Positions 38,901-50,900 of a DNA stretch of 64,000 bases are shown in pieces. The stretch covers positions 186,001 through 250,000 of the forward strand of contig JAQGBZ010000037.1 in assembly GCA_034687125.1 (NCBI GenBank), written 5' to 3'. The stretch's first letter is position 1, and every line of letters starts with the position of its first letter. The notes under the pieces were generated by a model. The model saw nothing but the letters and a program-made list of their open reading frames with translations, ran no database searches and had not been told where the DNA came from. This stretch comes from Neelides folsomi. Lineage: Eukaryota > Arthropoda > Collembola > Neelipleona > Neelidae. Made by a program: the position numbers and the translations under genes.

Positions 38901-41484
38901 AAAGCTCAATCAGATTCTCCCTAATTACCCTTAATAAATTAATCATTTTTATAAAAAATATTTAAGCAAATAACGAAAAGATCATGATTTTCTAAATGAT
39001 GCCGAAAATGTTTGCCTACAAAATTATGACGAAAGACGAATGAAATTGTTGACACTAAAAATATTTGTAACATTTGAATGGTTGAATGGTTAAGAAATGC
39101 CTTCACGATATCATCCAATATTATAAGTAAATGTAACAAAAATCTTAATATATTAAAAATTAAATTATTATTATTTTAAAAGGCTTATACATCTTCAATT
39201 TACATACGAGTTACAAAAATAAAAACACTCATTTTAATAAATTAAAGTGGTAAATATTAATTGAGGTTGAATTAGCCCTAAGATCTTTAGAATGAGGATA
39301 ATAATTATTTCGTGGAAAGTATTCCTTCTAACTGAAGATATATAAAATATCTCTAAATAATTTCCGCATGATTATTAAATGTTATCATTCCTACACGTTT
39401 TAAATGAGGCTATAATGCCATCATATTTTATCAATACAATGTATTTTTATGATAGTGAACGATATGAACGAACATAATATGCACTTAACAATAAATAATT
39501 ATGTAAAAATAGTTTTAGAAAAGCATTCGAGATAATATGTCGATGTTGCACACTAAACACAAAATTGTCAAATTACGAAAGAGAATCATTGAGTCAACAA
39601 CCTAATGGAGTGTTAATGCTAATGCTAGTTGGGGAGCTTTACGAGTCAAGATAAATTGAATGTGCTTCAAGAGATAAAAACTCTTTCCATAAACAAATAT
39701 AATAAATATACGAGATTTATATATCAAATGAATTCCGTTTAATATTCCTAGAAGATGAATATCATATTAAACTTTTGAATATTTTAAACCAAACTTCCTC
39801 ATTTTTAAATCTAACCTGAAAGAGTTAGCCTTCACATTTACAATTTATTTATTAATTCGTCTACACTTCAATAAAAAGGAATTTGACTTGTTGATTGAAA
39901 CACTTGGGCTGAAATCCTCAATGTTGTTATTATTTATGTACAAAAATATTGTTTAATATGACTATGATAGAATTGAGAGAGGCGAGAGTATTAATGAGTC
40001 AAATCAAAAAGATTTCTTTTGCTACTTCAATTAACACGAAAACTTCAAACCATTCTGTGAATAGTTTTAATTTGTAACCAGTGATCAACAACTAATAATT
40101 AACTAGTGTTTTTATGTAGCCACACTTATTTAGTATCAGTAGATGAATCACACAGGGTTTAATAAGATAAAATTCCAACTTTTTTATATTAGAGAGTTAA
40201 AGAGCTCTCGGGTTGTGGATAAATTGTAAACAATGCAGATTGTGGTCATTGTGATGTAAATGTTTAGGAGTGAATGAACGAGTGACAACCGATTTATGAA
40301 TCCTAATTGTCTCCACTCATCTTACCTGGGAAGAAAAAAGTGGAGAAATTGAGGGGCGAATAACGAGGGAGACTTGGATATAATTCAGAGTTGCATAAAT
40401 CATAATCGCGACAGCATCGAAGGACAAAGTCGGACTCATTTTTTCGGCACCATACGGGATTCTCAGGAGGGAAACTTTGATCCATCCCAAGACACCTTAA
40501 CGATCCCAAATACACTCAAAATGAGCTCAATAATAATTTTTAAGAATATCATTCACTCAATTCGTAAACTAACTATATATGTAATAACAAAGTCATCATA
40601 TCAACCCTTCATCATTCGCCATGCTTCTGTGACGTAGAGAATAAGTGAAATAAAGCTCAAAGTTTATTAGTTTGAGCATAAACTCATTCTGATTACAACG
40701 GCACATCAAACCTTAAAATATTTTTAATGACAATCTTTCGACATCTTTTTAAAAATGAATATATAATATATACACTGCCTCATGAATAAATAATGCAATT
40801 GAGTGATGAAAATGTGGAAATCTTAAAAAAGAAAGATCTCTGCCTTATTAGCTAATTTCCATTTCATTTCGCTATCTCATTTCAACTTATTTTTGCTAAA
40901 TCATCAATGTTCTTTTGATCTTGGACATTTTTCAGTCTCAACCTCTCAACATCCCTATGATAAATAATATATGCAAACATACAAACTAACATAGTAATCA
41001 TAATTAGTTAATGAATTGACCATTTAAAAGTATCAATACACCATGTCAAAACTGTTTAACAATTTTTAGTCTGAAAATATTGCTGGAATTTAACGTTGCT
41101 TTAAAATATCCAAACTAATCAATAAATGATTAAATAAACATCTAAATTAAATAAGTAAATAAACTTGTACCGGTATGAATATTTTATGGTCCCATTTTTC
41201 AATAATTCAGCTGAAGTGAAACAAAAGCCATCCGTTTCACATGTTGAATTATCACAAACGTCACATTTGCAGATGAGCCCTATACAAGAATTTAAATAAT
41301 CTTTAAGCACTTCGCATACATAGTATTTAGATACATTATATTTATGTTAACATGATTAAAATGTAATAATATTGTATTATTTTAGTAAATAGAAATATAA
41401 TTTATCCTCACCATTGATAAGGGAAATAGGGCTCAGAACGAACAAGAGTCCAAAGTGGATCAACATGAGTTGAAGACGGGTCAT
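32904..41484 (-). CDS. babo: Type I activin/TGF-beta receptor, Baboon (ALK4/5) class, with three alternative ligand-binding exons
   Basis: A plasma-membrane Ser/Thr kinase receptor that signals through the Smad2/3 branch. Constant exons: 41484-41412 (signal peptide), 41279-41171, then one of three alternatives (40495-40326, 38888-38731, 37030-36810), then 35602-35342 (TM and start of GS), 34533-34303, 34014-33674, 33507-33399, 33281-33151, 33053-32904. Every combination stays in frame: 524, 520 or 541 aa. The ectodomain begins after a leader of about 22 residues with [19 protein letters not shown] single TM segment follows, then a [10 protein letters not shown] box and a kinase with [15 protein letters not shown] and HRDLKSKN. 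The L45 loop (ADNKDNGTWTQ) is of the activin/TGF-beta class, not BMP. The usual APE motif of subdomain VIII reads AAE. An upstream non-coding exon probably ends at 41894. Confidence 0.93.
36810..37030 (-). CDS. Baboon-type alternative ectodomain exon, third in transcription order
   Basis: 221 nt, entering in phase 2 (CG+T gives Arg) after TTTTTCTTACAG and leaving in phase 1 at a GTGAGA donor. It encodes the second half of the ligand-binding fold: [10 protein letters not shown], a WFC, then CCDSDNCN, the family's CCxxxxCN signature. It is the longest of the three and has seven cysteines against five in the others, with a Pro/Thr-rich juxtamembrane tail. It is nearest to the TM exon. The donor was chosen because it alone combines phase 1 with a good consensus. 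Confidence 0.85.
38731..38888 (-). CDS. Baboon-type alternative ectodomain exon, second in transcription order
   Basis: 158 nt with a GTCTCAG acceptor and a GTAAGC donor, phase 2 in and phase 1 out like its two sisters. It encodes [11 protein letters not shown], then QC, an N-glycosylation site (NES) and CCKEVDMCN. Its spacing closely matches the exon at 40495-40326, so the two are the most similar pair. It would give the shortest receptor form (520 aa). Confidence 0.87.
40326..40495 (-). CDS. Baboon-type alternative ectodomain exon, first in transcription order
   Basis: 170 nt with a CGTTAAG acceptor and a GTAAGA donor, phase 2 in and phase 1 out. It encodes [17 protein letters not shown], an N-glycosylation site (NES) and CCRDYDLCN, followed by a hydrophobic Ser/Phe-rich tail. 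Five cysteines. It would give a 524-aa receptor. Confidence 0.87.
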
Positions 41485-41491
41485 CTTTACA

Positions 41492-41980
41492 GCTTATTTA
41501 AAGATATAAATATTGTAGAGTTCTCGCGAGTATGTATTTAACTCAAGGTCAATCAGTTACAATTACAAGAACCTAACTACATTGGCTTGGAAGAAATTTA
41601 AACTCTTGGAGATTCGAATAGAATTTGGAAAACCTTCATGTAATCTGAAAAAGAACAAGGAGTTATAAAACCCACCTCATTATTATATAAAATTACAAAA
41701 TATTACACTATTTAATTTAAACATAATCTTATGAATCTCTCAATATTGAAATAAGAGTTATAGAGAAAAGTAATATGATTAGATTGGATTTGGATTCGTA
41801 AATTCCTTCTTGAATCTACATGGGATAAAAAAGATGAGGGCAAAAGACTCTGTGTGAGAGAAAGGAGATAAAGGACATTTTTTATTCCCTTACCTAACAA
41901 TGAATATTTCCATCGCCGATGGTGGCCCGGAGTTTTGAATAGTACAGGGAGCAATGACCGAATTTCGGAGAATCGTTCAT
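41492..41980 (-). promoter_or_regulatory. Probable 5' exon and promoter zone of the Baboon-type receptor
   Basis: A TTAG/GTAAGG donor at 41893-41894 and an AAG acceptor at 41493-41494 would remove a 401-bp intron just before the signal-peptide exon. The upstream exon has an ATG at 41954 whose frame runs to the donor and would join in frame to the main ATG, giving an N-terminal extension of about 23 residues. The signal-peptide-like start at 41484 is the better choice. The upstream ATG may be a leader start or unused. Confidence 0.35.
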
Positions 41981-44918
41981 TTGCCAGAAGTTGTTAAATC
42001 GGCGAGAACTTCGGGATGACTGGAGAAATAAATAAATAGGCGAGGAATTTTGGATGGAGATTCCTCCATTTGGCTATGTGATCCATTTGGTCCTCCTCCT
42101 ACTCAATGCGCAATGAGAACCCGCTACTCTTCAAACGTATTACCGACATGCGACGAGCATTGTCTTTGTCTGCAAACATAGCAAAATAGCAATAGCAATA
42201 CCTACATAGTCCGAAATATACTCTCCGATTCCGTATAAAATATCTATTTCTTACATAATATGTAATGCAATTTTTTAATAGTTTAATTTAAATATTATTA
42301 AATCTTGTTCAATCACAATTCAGTATACAAATATTGATAAATTGTGATTTTACTAACAATATGCCATACCTTAAATACAAACAAACCCATAATAATTCCG
42401 ATAAAAATAGTGCATTGGTTTTGCTTATTATCTATATGGTAATTTTTGTGCAAAAACTTTGTACCAATATATATATATATATGAAATACTTGTAGGGTAG
42501 GTATTATAACTATTCACTCTATAATGTCTCTCTGATTTCTAATATCTAAATCAAAACTAATATTTAATGAAATGGAATAAATAAATTGGTGAATGATTCG
42601 ATTCACATAAAATATATGGAGTACCATGCATGATCAATTTTTTTTTTATTAATATGACTATTTTTATGAATGAATAAGTAATGTAAGATATGATTTTTAT
42701 ATCAAATATGATTAAATAAGTTTTTATTTTTATCAATCCTCAAAGGCTCTTTCATATTCTTTTTGTATTTATCACAGTCAACTGGAGAGGATTATTTACG
42801 AACTAAACAAAGGCTTATAGATTACCTATTGGCTCACAATCCCACAATCAAGTAAAGTAACAAACATTACAAGAAATTAAAGACATGAATTCAAATAACT
42901 CTTTTATAAATTATTACTGCATAGTGCATATAAGTAAGTAGATACGTTCATAAATGTTCATTAAATTTTAAATCATCATAAACTTCGAATAAATAAAATT
43001 TTAACAATTTGATTTGCGATGATTAGTAAGAAGCAGAAACGAGTTAGGAATTTTCGACTTTAAGATTGTTGATTGAACGGAAACGCTAATTACTTTTAAT
43101 TTTGCTGCTTTAAAGCTTCAGCTTAATAGAGAAATTAGTTTACATAAAGATATTTAAGTTATAAAAGACTTCTCTTTGTATATTCTGGGTATTTTTATGA
43201 TCTTGTATACACATGTGTAAATATAGAATTAACACTATTCATTCTTTATAAAAATTAAATAGAAAATCATTAACACCATATGCATACACATAACAATATT
43301 TAAATTTGAATTGCATATTAGAATATTAATACACATTCCATTACATAAACTCTGAGTGATTGGGCATTAGTAAAACTGGCTATTAAAGACTTGTTTACGT
43401 ATTTACACTAAATCCTAAATATTAGCAAATAAATTCTGTAAAGTTTATGTAATTATTGACATATTGCTCATCCAAGAACTCAATATCGATACAATAAACA
43501 TTTACATAATGACAATCTTCCCTTTACAAATAACTCTACATAATCAAAATTAGTTAACAGTTATTTTAACTTAACAATCAATTTATACATAAACTATGCA
43601 TATGTACCATATATAAATATAAGTTTAAACATTCTAAGTTTTTTGATAAAATTAATCTTTAATATTATTAAGTTAATAAAAATATAAAAACATCATTCAT
43701 GTATTGAGTAACCGGTGTCAAAATGAGTTTTGAATAATATTAAAACATTGAAATAGAGTTTTAAATTCTATATCAAACTTTTAAGCAACTTCAAGTTTTT
43801 AATAATTAATAAATAATATAACGTATGTATTTACAACAAATTTTACTTCAATGTTTCATTGAAAGAGTATTTTTATGCCTATAATAGTGAACCAATACCA
43901 ATAATATACTTTATAGGTTTTATGGTTAATTGTAAAAGTCAAAAAATTAAAATACAGAAAAACGCTTTTTGAGGTGTTTGTAATAAAGGTATAAAAGTTA
44001 ACACAAATTGAAAGCATTTACACTTTGATGTATTTATGCTCTACAAATTTTCGTTGTATAGAACCCGATCGATATAAATTATATACTTTATATATAGAAA
44101 TATTATTAGTTATACAAATATTTAGTTTTTTCTAAATCTTAAATTATAATACATGTATAATTTTAATGGAAATTTTAATTTTATTACCAAAAATTGAGTC
44201 ATTTCCTTTCTTTGTTAAAATCTTTTGTACGGTCAAAAAGCCATATAAATCATTTTTGGATATTGGAACTATTTTTTTGGATTTCACCCCTTTAATTAAT
44301 GTTCATAAAATTATATACTAACTAAGCAAAGAGCTTATTTTAAACAAAATCATTTAAGTCTTCATATTGTAAATATTGAGAATTTTCATTCTCTGTAATT
44401 TTTACCCCAATTTTTATTTTAAACGATTGTATTAAAAGACGACAGAATAAGCTTTACGGATTAAAAATCCATCACAGTTAAAATTGAAGGCAAAGTTTTT
44501 ATGGGCAGGATTTTGAAGTGATATTTTAATGTTTTAGTAGCTTAAATGTTAACTGCTACACCTTTGAAAATTCCTATAAAAACCTAATGTATAAGCATAG
44601 TATAACCACAATAAACATTTTAACATAAAAATATTACTTACATATTTTTATATATTTTTAGATTTTAAATATAAATACTTAAATATTTATATTCAAATTA
44701 TTTTAAAACTAGGTATGTACAAATCAGCGCTTATTAAATAAAAACAAAATGAAACGAATTCTTAATAATTATATAAAATGAGTTAGTCTTTGATTGTTAC
44801 ATTTACATATTCATCGATGATTGATTGCGACCTTTTGATTTTAAGATTTAATAGGAATAAGTCCTACAATAAAACTTACAATTAGTTAAAAAAAACTTAA
44901 AATAAAACTTATATATTC
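41981..44918. other. Intergenic region between EGFR 3' end and Baboon-type receptor
   Basis: About 2.9 kb. The part from 41980 to about 42190 is balanced in composition and probably belongs to the receptor promoter. The remainder is extremely AT-rich, with a short (TA)n run near 42470-42482, and should include the EGFR 3' UTR. An ATTAAA on the minus strand near 44845 is a candidate EGFR polyadenylation signal. No gene recognised. Confidence 0.45.
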
Positions 44919-47900
44919 TTACACAGTAGTTTCATTCTTTCTCGCTGAAGAGTGAAGCGGTTGCATTTCCCTCTTTAGCCTATCCAGTTCATTGTAGTAC
45001 TCATGGTCAGATTCTTCTTCAGACCTTGAGGAATGTCTTTGGATTGGGCGGAGATGCTGACTGCTAAGGGTGACTGGGAATGGCTGGGAATTATTGCTCG
45101 TTGGGGACGTGGGGGAATTGTTGCCTCCGTTCGAGGACGAACTCGTCGTGGTCATAATACTCGGAATAGGAAGACCAATGGGGGCATATGCGAGGGGAAT
45201 GTTGGAAATGTTGGAGTAGTTAGGAGTGCTCATTAATTGATATTCGGGATTGTCAACGAGAATGGGATAACCACTTTTCTTCCCACCTTTCCGCACTTCC
45301 ACTGTAATTAAAAAAAATAATGACATTAGTCAAACTCGATTAGTTGATTAGCAAATAAATTAAAGAATATAAAACAAAGGCATAAATTTTAATGTGAGTA
45401 ATTAAAAGACGGGAATATGGCTATAAATACCTTGAGGTTGAAGTTGAAGCTGTTGAGCCTGTTTGGACTCCGCCATGAGGTCAAGGTAGGTTGAAGCGTT
45501 TTGATTATTTTGTGGAGAAGGGACGAGGTAGTCATCATCATCAACCGGGAGATCAAGTTTAAGGTTCATTCCACCTTCAAGAGTTCTAATTGATCCGCCA
45601 TAGCCGTCACTGTTGTCACGGCCTTTAAGCGGATCAGGGCAATATCGACTATCTGGCCCACTTGCTCTCAAATGCCTGTCTCTGTACCGACTATGGAAGT
45701 TTCTTGGGGAGTCAGGCCAAGAAGTGTCTTGAAGATACGTGTTCCTCTTCATCGTCCCATTTGTTGAGGAAGAGGAGGTTGGAGGAGCGCCGTTGCTTCT
45801 AGGATTGAGATACTCATCGGCATCCATGATCAACTCTGGTCCTTCCATGGCAGAAGAAAGATTTCGAATGAGTTCTCTTTCGTCTTGTTGAGTGTAGGAC
45901 GGAAGCCTCATGAGTTTATCGCCTGGAATGACAAGGAACCGACCTGGATCTCTTGACATTTTGGAAAACTCTTCAACGAGTTCTTTGAATGAAGGACGAG
46001 CTTCAGGGTCGACCATCCAGGATTTAATGATGATCATGTAAAGTTCAAGAGTGCAATAGGGAGGTTGTTCAAGACGTTCTCCTTTCATGAGGAGATCTGG
46101 AACTTCACGAGCTGGAATATTTTCATATGGACGGCCTCCATAAGTCAATAATTCCCACACAGTAACGCCTATTAAGAAAACAAAGTTTATTATAATCTCA
46201 TTAATTATGTTTGTTTAATTAATTGTATTGTATTGTAATATCAAAAAAGCTGTTTTTACCAAAAGCCCAAACGTCGCTCTTGTGAGTGAACACACGTTCG
46301 CGAATACATTCAAGTGCAAGCCATTTGATCGGCATCTTTCCGCCTTCAGCTTTGTATTCATCTTCATCCAAATCCAAAAGTTTGGCAAGTCCAAAATCAG
46401 TGATTTTAACAAAAGTAGGAGTTTGAATGAGAACATTTCTCGCAGCAAGATCTCGATGAACCAAACGACGACTCTCCAAATATTCCATACCTTAAATTTT
46501 AATAATTTGTCCATTAGTACACAGAAGTAACAACAAAATTAGCAACTCAAAATATTAAATAAAAAGAAGTAGTCAAAAACCAAGATAAAAATTCTTCACC
46601 TTTTGCAATTTGTGTACACCAATTGAGAAGTGCCTTTGAACCGATCTTGTCTCTGTTATTATGAACGTAATCTCTTAAACACCCAAGCGGCATAAGTTGA
46701 GTGACAAGCATGAGTTGAGAGGTTAAACAGACAGCGAGGAGTTTGAGGAGATGGGGATGTTCCACACTAGCCATGATATACGCTTCATCCAAGAATTCCT
46801 TGCTCGTATTTGCTCCTGTTCCTTCTCTCAACACTTTGATAGCCACAGGGATCTTGACATTTTGTCCCTCAGGAATCCAAACTCCCTTGTAGACAGTTCC
46901 GAAAGCTCCACATCCAAGAATTCCTCCTTTCCTCAATTCTTCTTCCTTCACCGTCCTGAACTTATTCAGATTTGGTTTCACATTGGTTGGCCGAAGCGGC
47001 TCGGAATCCTCGTAACCTCCCGTCATTGCCATTGTCATTTTCATTGTATTCTCCTTTGTCTTTGCCTTCACGCAATAGAGCCCGAGTATGGTAGCGAAAA
47101 TGGCCAGGATGATAAAGCAAACGACCGCACCAACAATGATTGCAGATCTTTGATCGTCTTCGCCACTATAAAAAAACAATAGGTAAGTTATTCCAATTCT
47201 CATCTTCTCTTTCAATGAGCACATTCAATATCAGAGCTACTGTTCTTTTCTTACAAAGTGGAGCTAACTGGATGAAGTGCACAAAATGCTTCTTGGTTAT
47301 CCTTCACAATCCTATGAGGATATTCCGAGGGGCAAGTAAGTGTGCAAATGAACGTTGAATTTCCTTCATTCCCATCGTCTCCATCCTTTAAATAATGAAA
47401 TAATTAGTGGAATTAGCAAAATATTAAAAGGAATATTAAATGAACTTTATGTTTCAAAAACTTACAGGGTATATTCTGAAGTTTTGACAAGTGGTACAAT
47501 TAGCAGGAGTCGGGCCGTTGCATCCCTTGCACTCAATTCCACATTCGAGACATTCCTTAATATCGTCATCGGCGTAGAAATCATGAGGGCATTCTTCTTC
47601 ACATTGCTCTCCACGCTTGTAATGCATGCATTCTTGACACACCTGCTCAAATTACTCGGTTATTAATCTCCCATCTTGTATCATCCAGCTAAGCATAGAT
47701 AATTAAGGTCTAAAAGGAAAAAACAACTTGCCTGCATGTGAAACCCATAAGCTGTACATTTCTTGCATCGAGGATGGCATTTTCTGCAAATGGATTTCCC
47801 AGCCAAAGCTTTCAACGGTCCATTTTCCTTCGGCCCAATTGATTCGTAGTAATAACCTTCCGGACAGGGTTCGTCTTTTCCCAAACATCTCTCCTGCAAT

Positions 47901-50900
47901 CCCCAAATGTCAAGGATGAGAAAATGAATTTGAAAAAGGGTATGAAAAAGGATTTGGAAATGGATTTGAAAATGGAAAATTGTGAAATGAGTGACAACTC
48001 ACGATTTGTTCGAATTCGTTGACGAGAGCCTGCTGACAAGAATTACAGCCGTTGTATCCGATCGTGTTGGCAGACCCAGTGCACCCACCAATACAGTTCT
48101 CGTGACATGGGAAACATTCTCCGCTCAACTTGTACTTGGGCTCTGGACACGCCTCGACACAGAAGGGGCCGTCTTTGACATTCTTACACTTTGAACAGTT
48201 TCCTGGACCGCTCCCTGTGCACGTCCCGTCGCACTGGTCGTGGCACGGCTTGCACACACCAGGACTGTCCTCGTAAATCCTACAAATCCAATTTCATTGA
48301 TATAGATAATGGACCAAATGAATATGGAATGCATTTAGGTTGAACAATCAACTTTTTTAATTTATCTCCCGTCTTGTGACTGTGTATTTAATATTAAATT
48401 CCTTAGCTCGTATTAACTACTTTTTGTAATTCAGCCAGCATGAAAAAGGTCGGCGAGAACAAGAAATAATGAATTTGAACATGCATATAAGAAAATATTT
48501 AACTTCTTGGTGTTAAAGGACAAGGTAATAAGTTAATCCTTTGTAGTATTTGAGTTTCATGAAGAGTTAAGTTGAATTAAATGTTAATTAATATGTTTCT
48601 TTACCCTCCAGAAGAACAAGAAGGAATGCAGGTTTCTCCAAACTTGAATTTTTTGCAAGATAGGCAATCTGTGGGTTCGGGGCCCCAACACCCTTGGACT
48701 GAACATTGGCTACTGCAAACAGCTCCGCTCTTCGAGCACATCTCATTTGGTTCATTGTTCCCAATTTGTTCTTCCACTTTCACTCCTGTGATATTCTTCC
48801 AGTCGATGGTGCCCGCAAAGCAAAGATCTTTATTCTCGAGGATTGTAATCGCTCCCGATCGAATCTTTTTCAAACTTCGGAGATTCAAAGACTTCAAAGA
48901 TGTTTTAACGATGTACAGGGATGAAAAATAATCCGCCTTCTCCCGGCCCCCAATCACTTCCAAATTCCTACATAAATGATTAAATAAATATTTGAACATC
49001 AATCCTTGAATCTCAAAAGAAAGAATCTCGTCGAACTTGCGACTCTCGAGGGAACTGTATTACTAACAATAAGAAATAAGTATTTTATCTATTACCAATT
49101 GTCAATACATTTACAAATATCTCGTGTACATGAGAAAAAATTACAATATGTTCAAATGTCTTTACATTTCAACGAAGGAGTCATAAAAATTGAAAATCAA
49201 AATCAACAAACTTGTCGAAAGGTTTAACAGCAGCTTAAATTCTTTGTACATTTCATACTAGTATTTATACTGTCCTCACTTTTTCATCAATACAACATTA
49301 TTTGCATATAATAATCCAAGACACATTATATATGATCCTTCTACTAGGCATATATCTGAAGGTAACTCGACGAGTGCTGAAGTATTGTAAGGTAATAAAA
49401 ATTAAAGCTGTACCTGAAGTAAGAAAGGTTTGTGAAGTTTGGATGCGTTCCTTGAATATTAAGATGTCCTGTCACTTCCTTCAAAGTTGAGAAAACTTCA
49501 AGTTTTTCTGGAGCCATCGGGCCAAATTTTTCCCCAAATGTAAAGTTTTGATGGACTTCTTGAAATCCTTTAAACGAGGTCTCGAGAATTGTAATTGAAC
49601 CTTCAATGATGGTGCAATTCTTAAAATTATCAATGTTCCCAGAATGGATAATCCCATTGTCTTTGGTCCCTTGACACTTTTTTCTGCACGGTCCATTACA
49701 GCTCATACATTCCCCATCATTTGCCTGTTTAAAGAATAACAATAATTCCTTGTACTCATTACCACTTTACTACACCGGGTTTATGAATCTCAAATCTTAC
49801 CTCTTTGTCTGGTGGACATTGACGGACGCAAGCTCCTGCCGCTGGATCTCGTAATAAATGGTCTGGACATGTTTTTACACACGTTGCTCCATATGCATAC
49901 TTCCCTTTGGAATTCCTCTCGGACAAATAAGTGTTGGGATTGTAAATCACGAGTGACGGACACTCATCTTTACATTCGCCCTCATCATAAAATTTCTTGC
50001 ACGCCTGTTAAAAGTAAAATGAATAAAATACAAAACTATAAAAATTTAATGATAACGCGTTCATTTTTTTTAATAAATGTAAACCTGTCAAACTCAGGCA
50101 TTCAAAAGTAATTTAATGGGTTGAAAAAGATCTTACAAGGCAATCGCTCTTCTTGGGTCCAGTGCATCCACCAGCACATGATAAATGACAGCATTGACGA
50201 GGTTCAGGTCCGTAGCAGCGTCCTTCATGGCATTGGGGTGAACAATTGATCTTTGAGAATTTTTGGCAATTGTGGGGACCTTCTCCCCAACAACCAGCTT
50301 CACAGGATGAATCACATGGCGGGCATTCTCGTTCCGGATGAGTGTAATTGTAAACGTAAACGTATTTGCTGTTCAATCCACTGATGATTTCATCCCAATT
50401 GATTGTTTTCACATGACACAAATTGTAATTATTGAAAAGTCCCACATTTCCACTCAAAACATCTGGAAAAGGAATAAGTTTTTTTTAAAATGACTTATTA
50501 TTCAACAATTATTCAAGTGGTACATAGTGAATGAATGTGAGTTCCATGTCTCGTTTAATTTTTTTCCAGTCGAGGAGAGCTCTATTATTTCATGCATGAA
50601 ATGCCTTTTGCACTTATGTAAGTATAAGGGGATTTACAATGGATTACACGGATTACATAAAAGTAGTATGTAATGTACGCAAATAAGATGGAAAACACGG
50701 GGAGATTGAAAGTGCATATGAAGCATTATTGAATAATCGAAAAGGTAGATACTTTTAACAAAGTACATGCAAAATAATAATAAAAAATGAAAAATAAGAA
50801 AATAATAGCACTGTGCGTTTCAGTAAAGTCATACAACAATTATAAATCTTTTTCGGCGCCTATGCTTCAATGGTGTTTTAACCCTTTATGACGGGTTTGA

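Noticed and set aside
42468-42484. (TA)n run, and a similar one near 17970
   Set aside because: Ordinary short microsatellites in AT-rich DNA.
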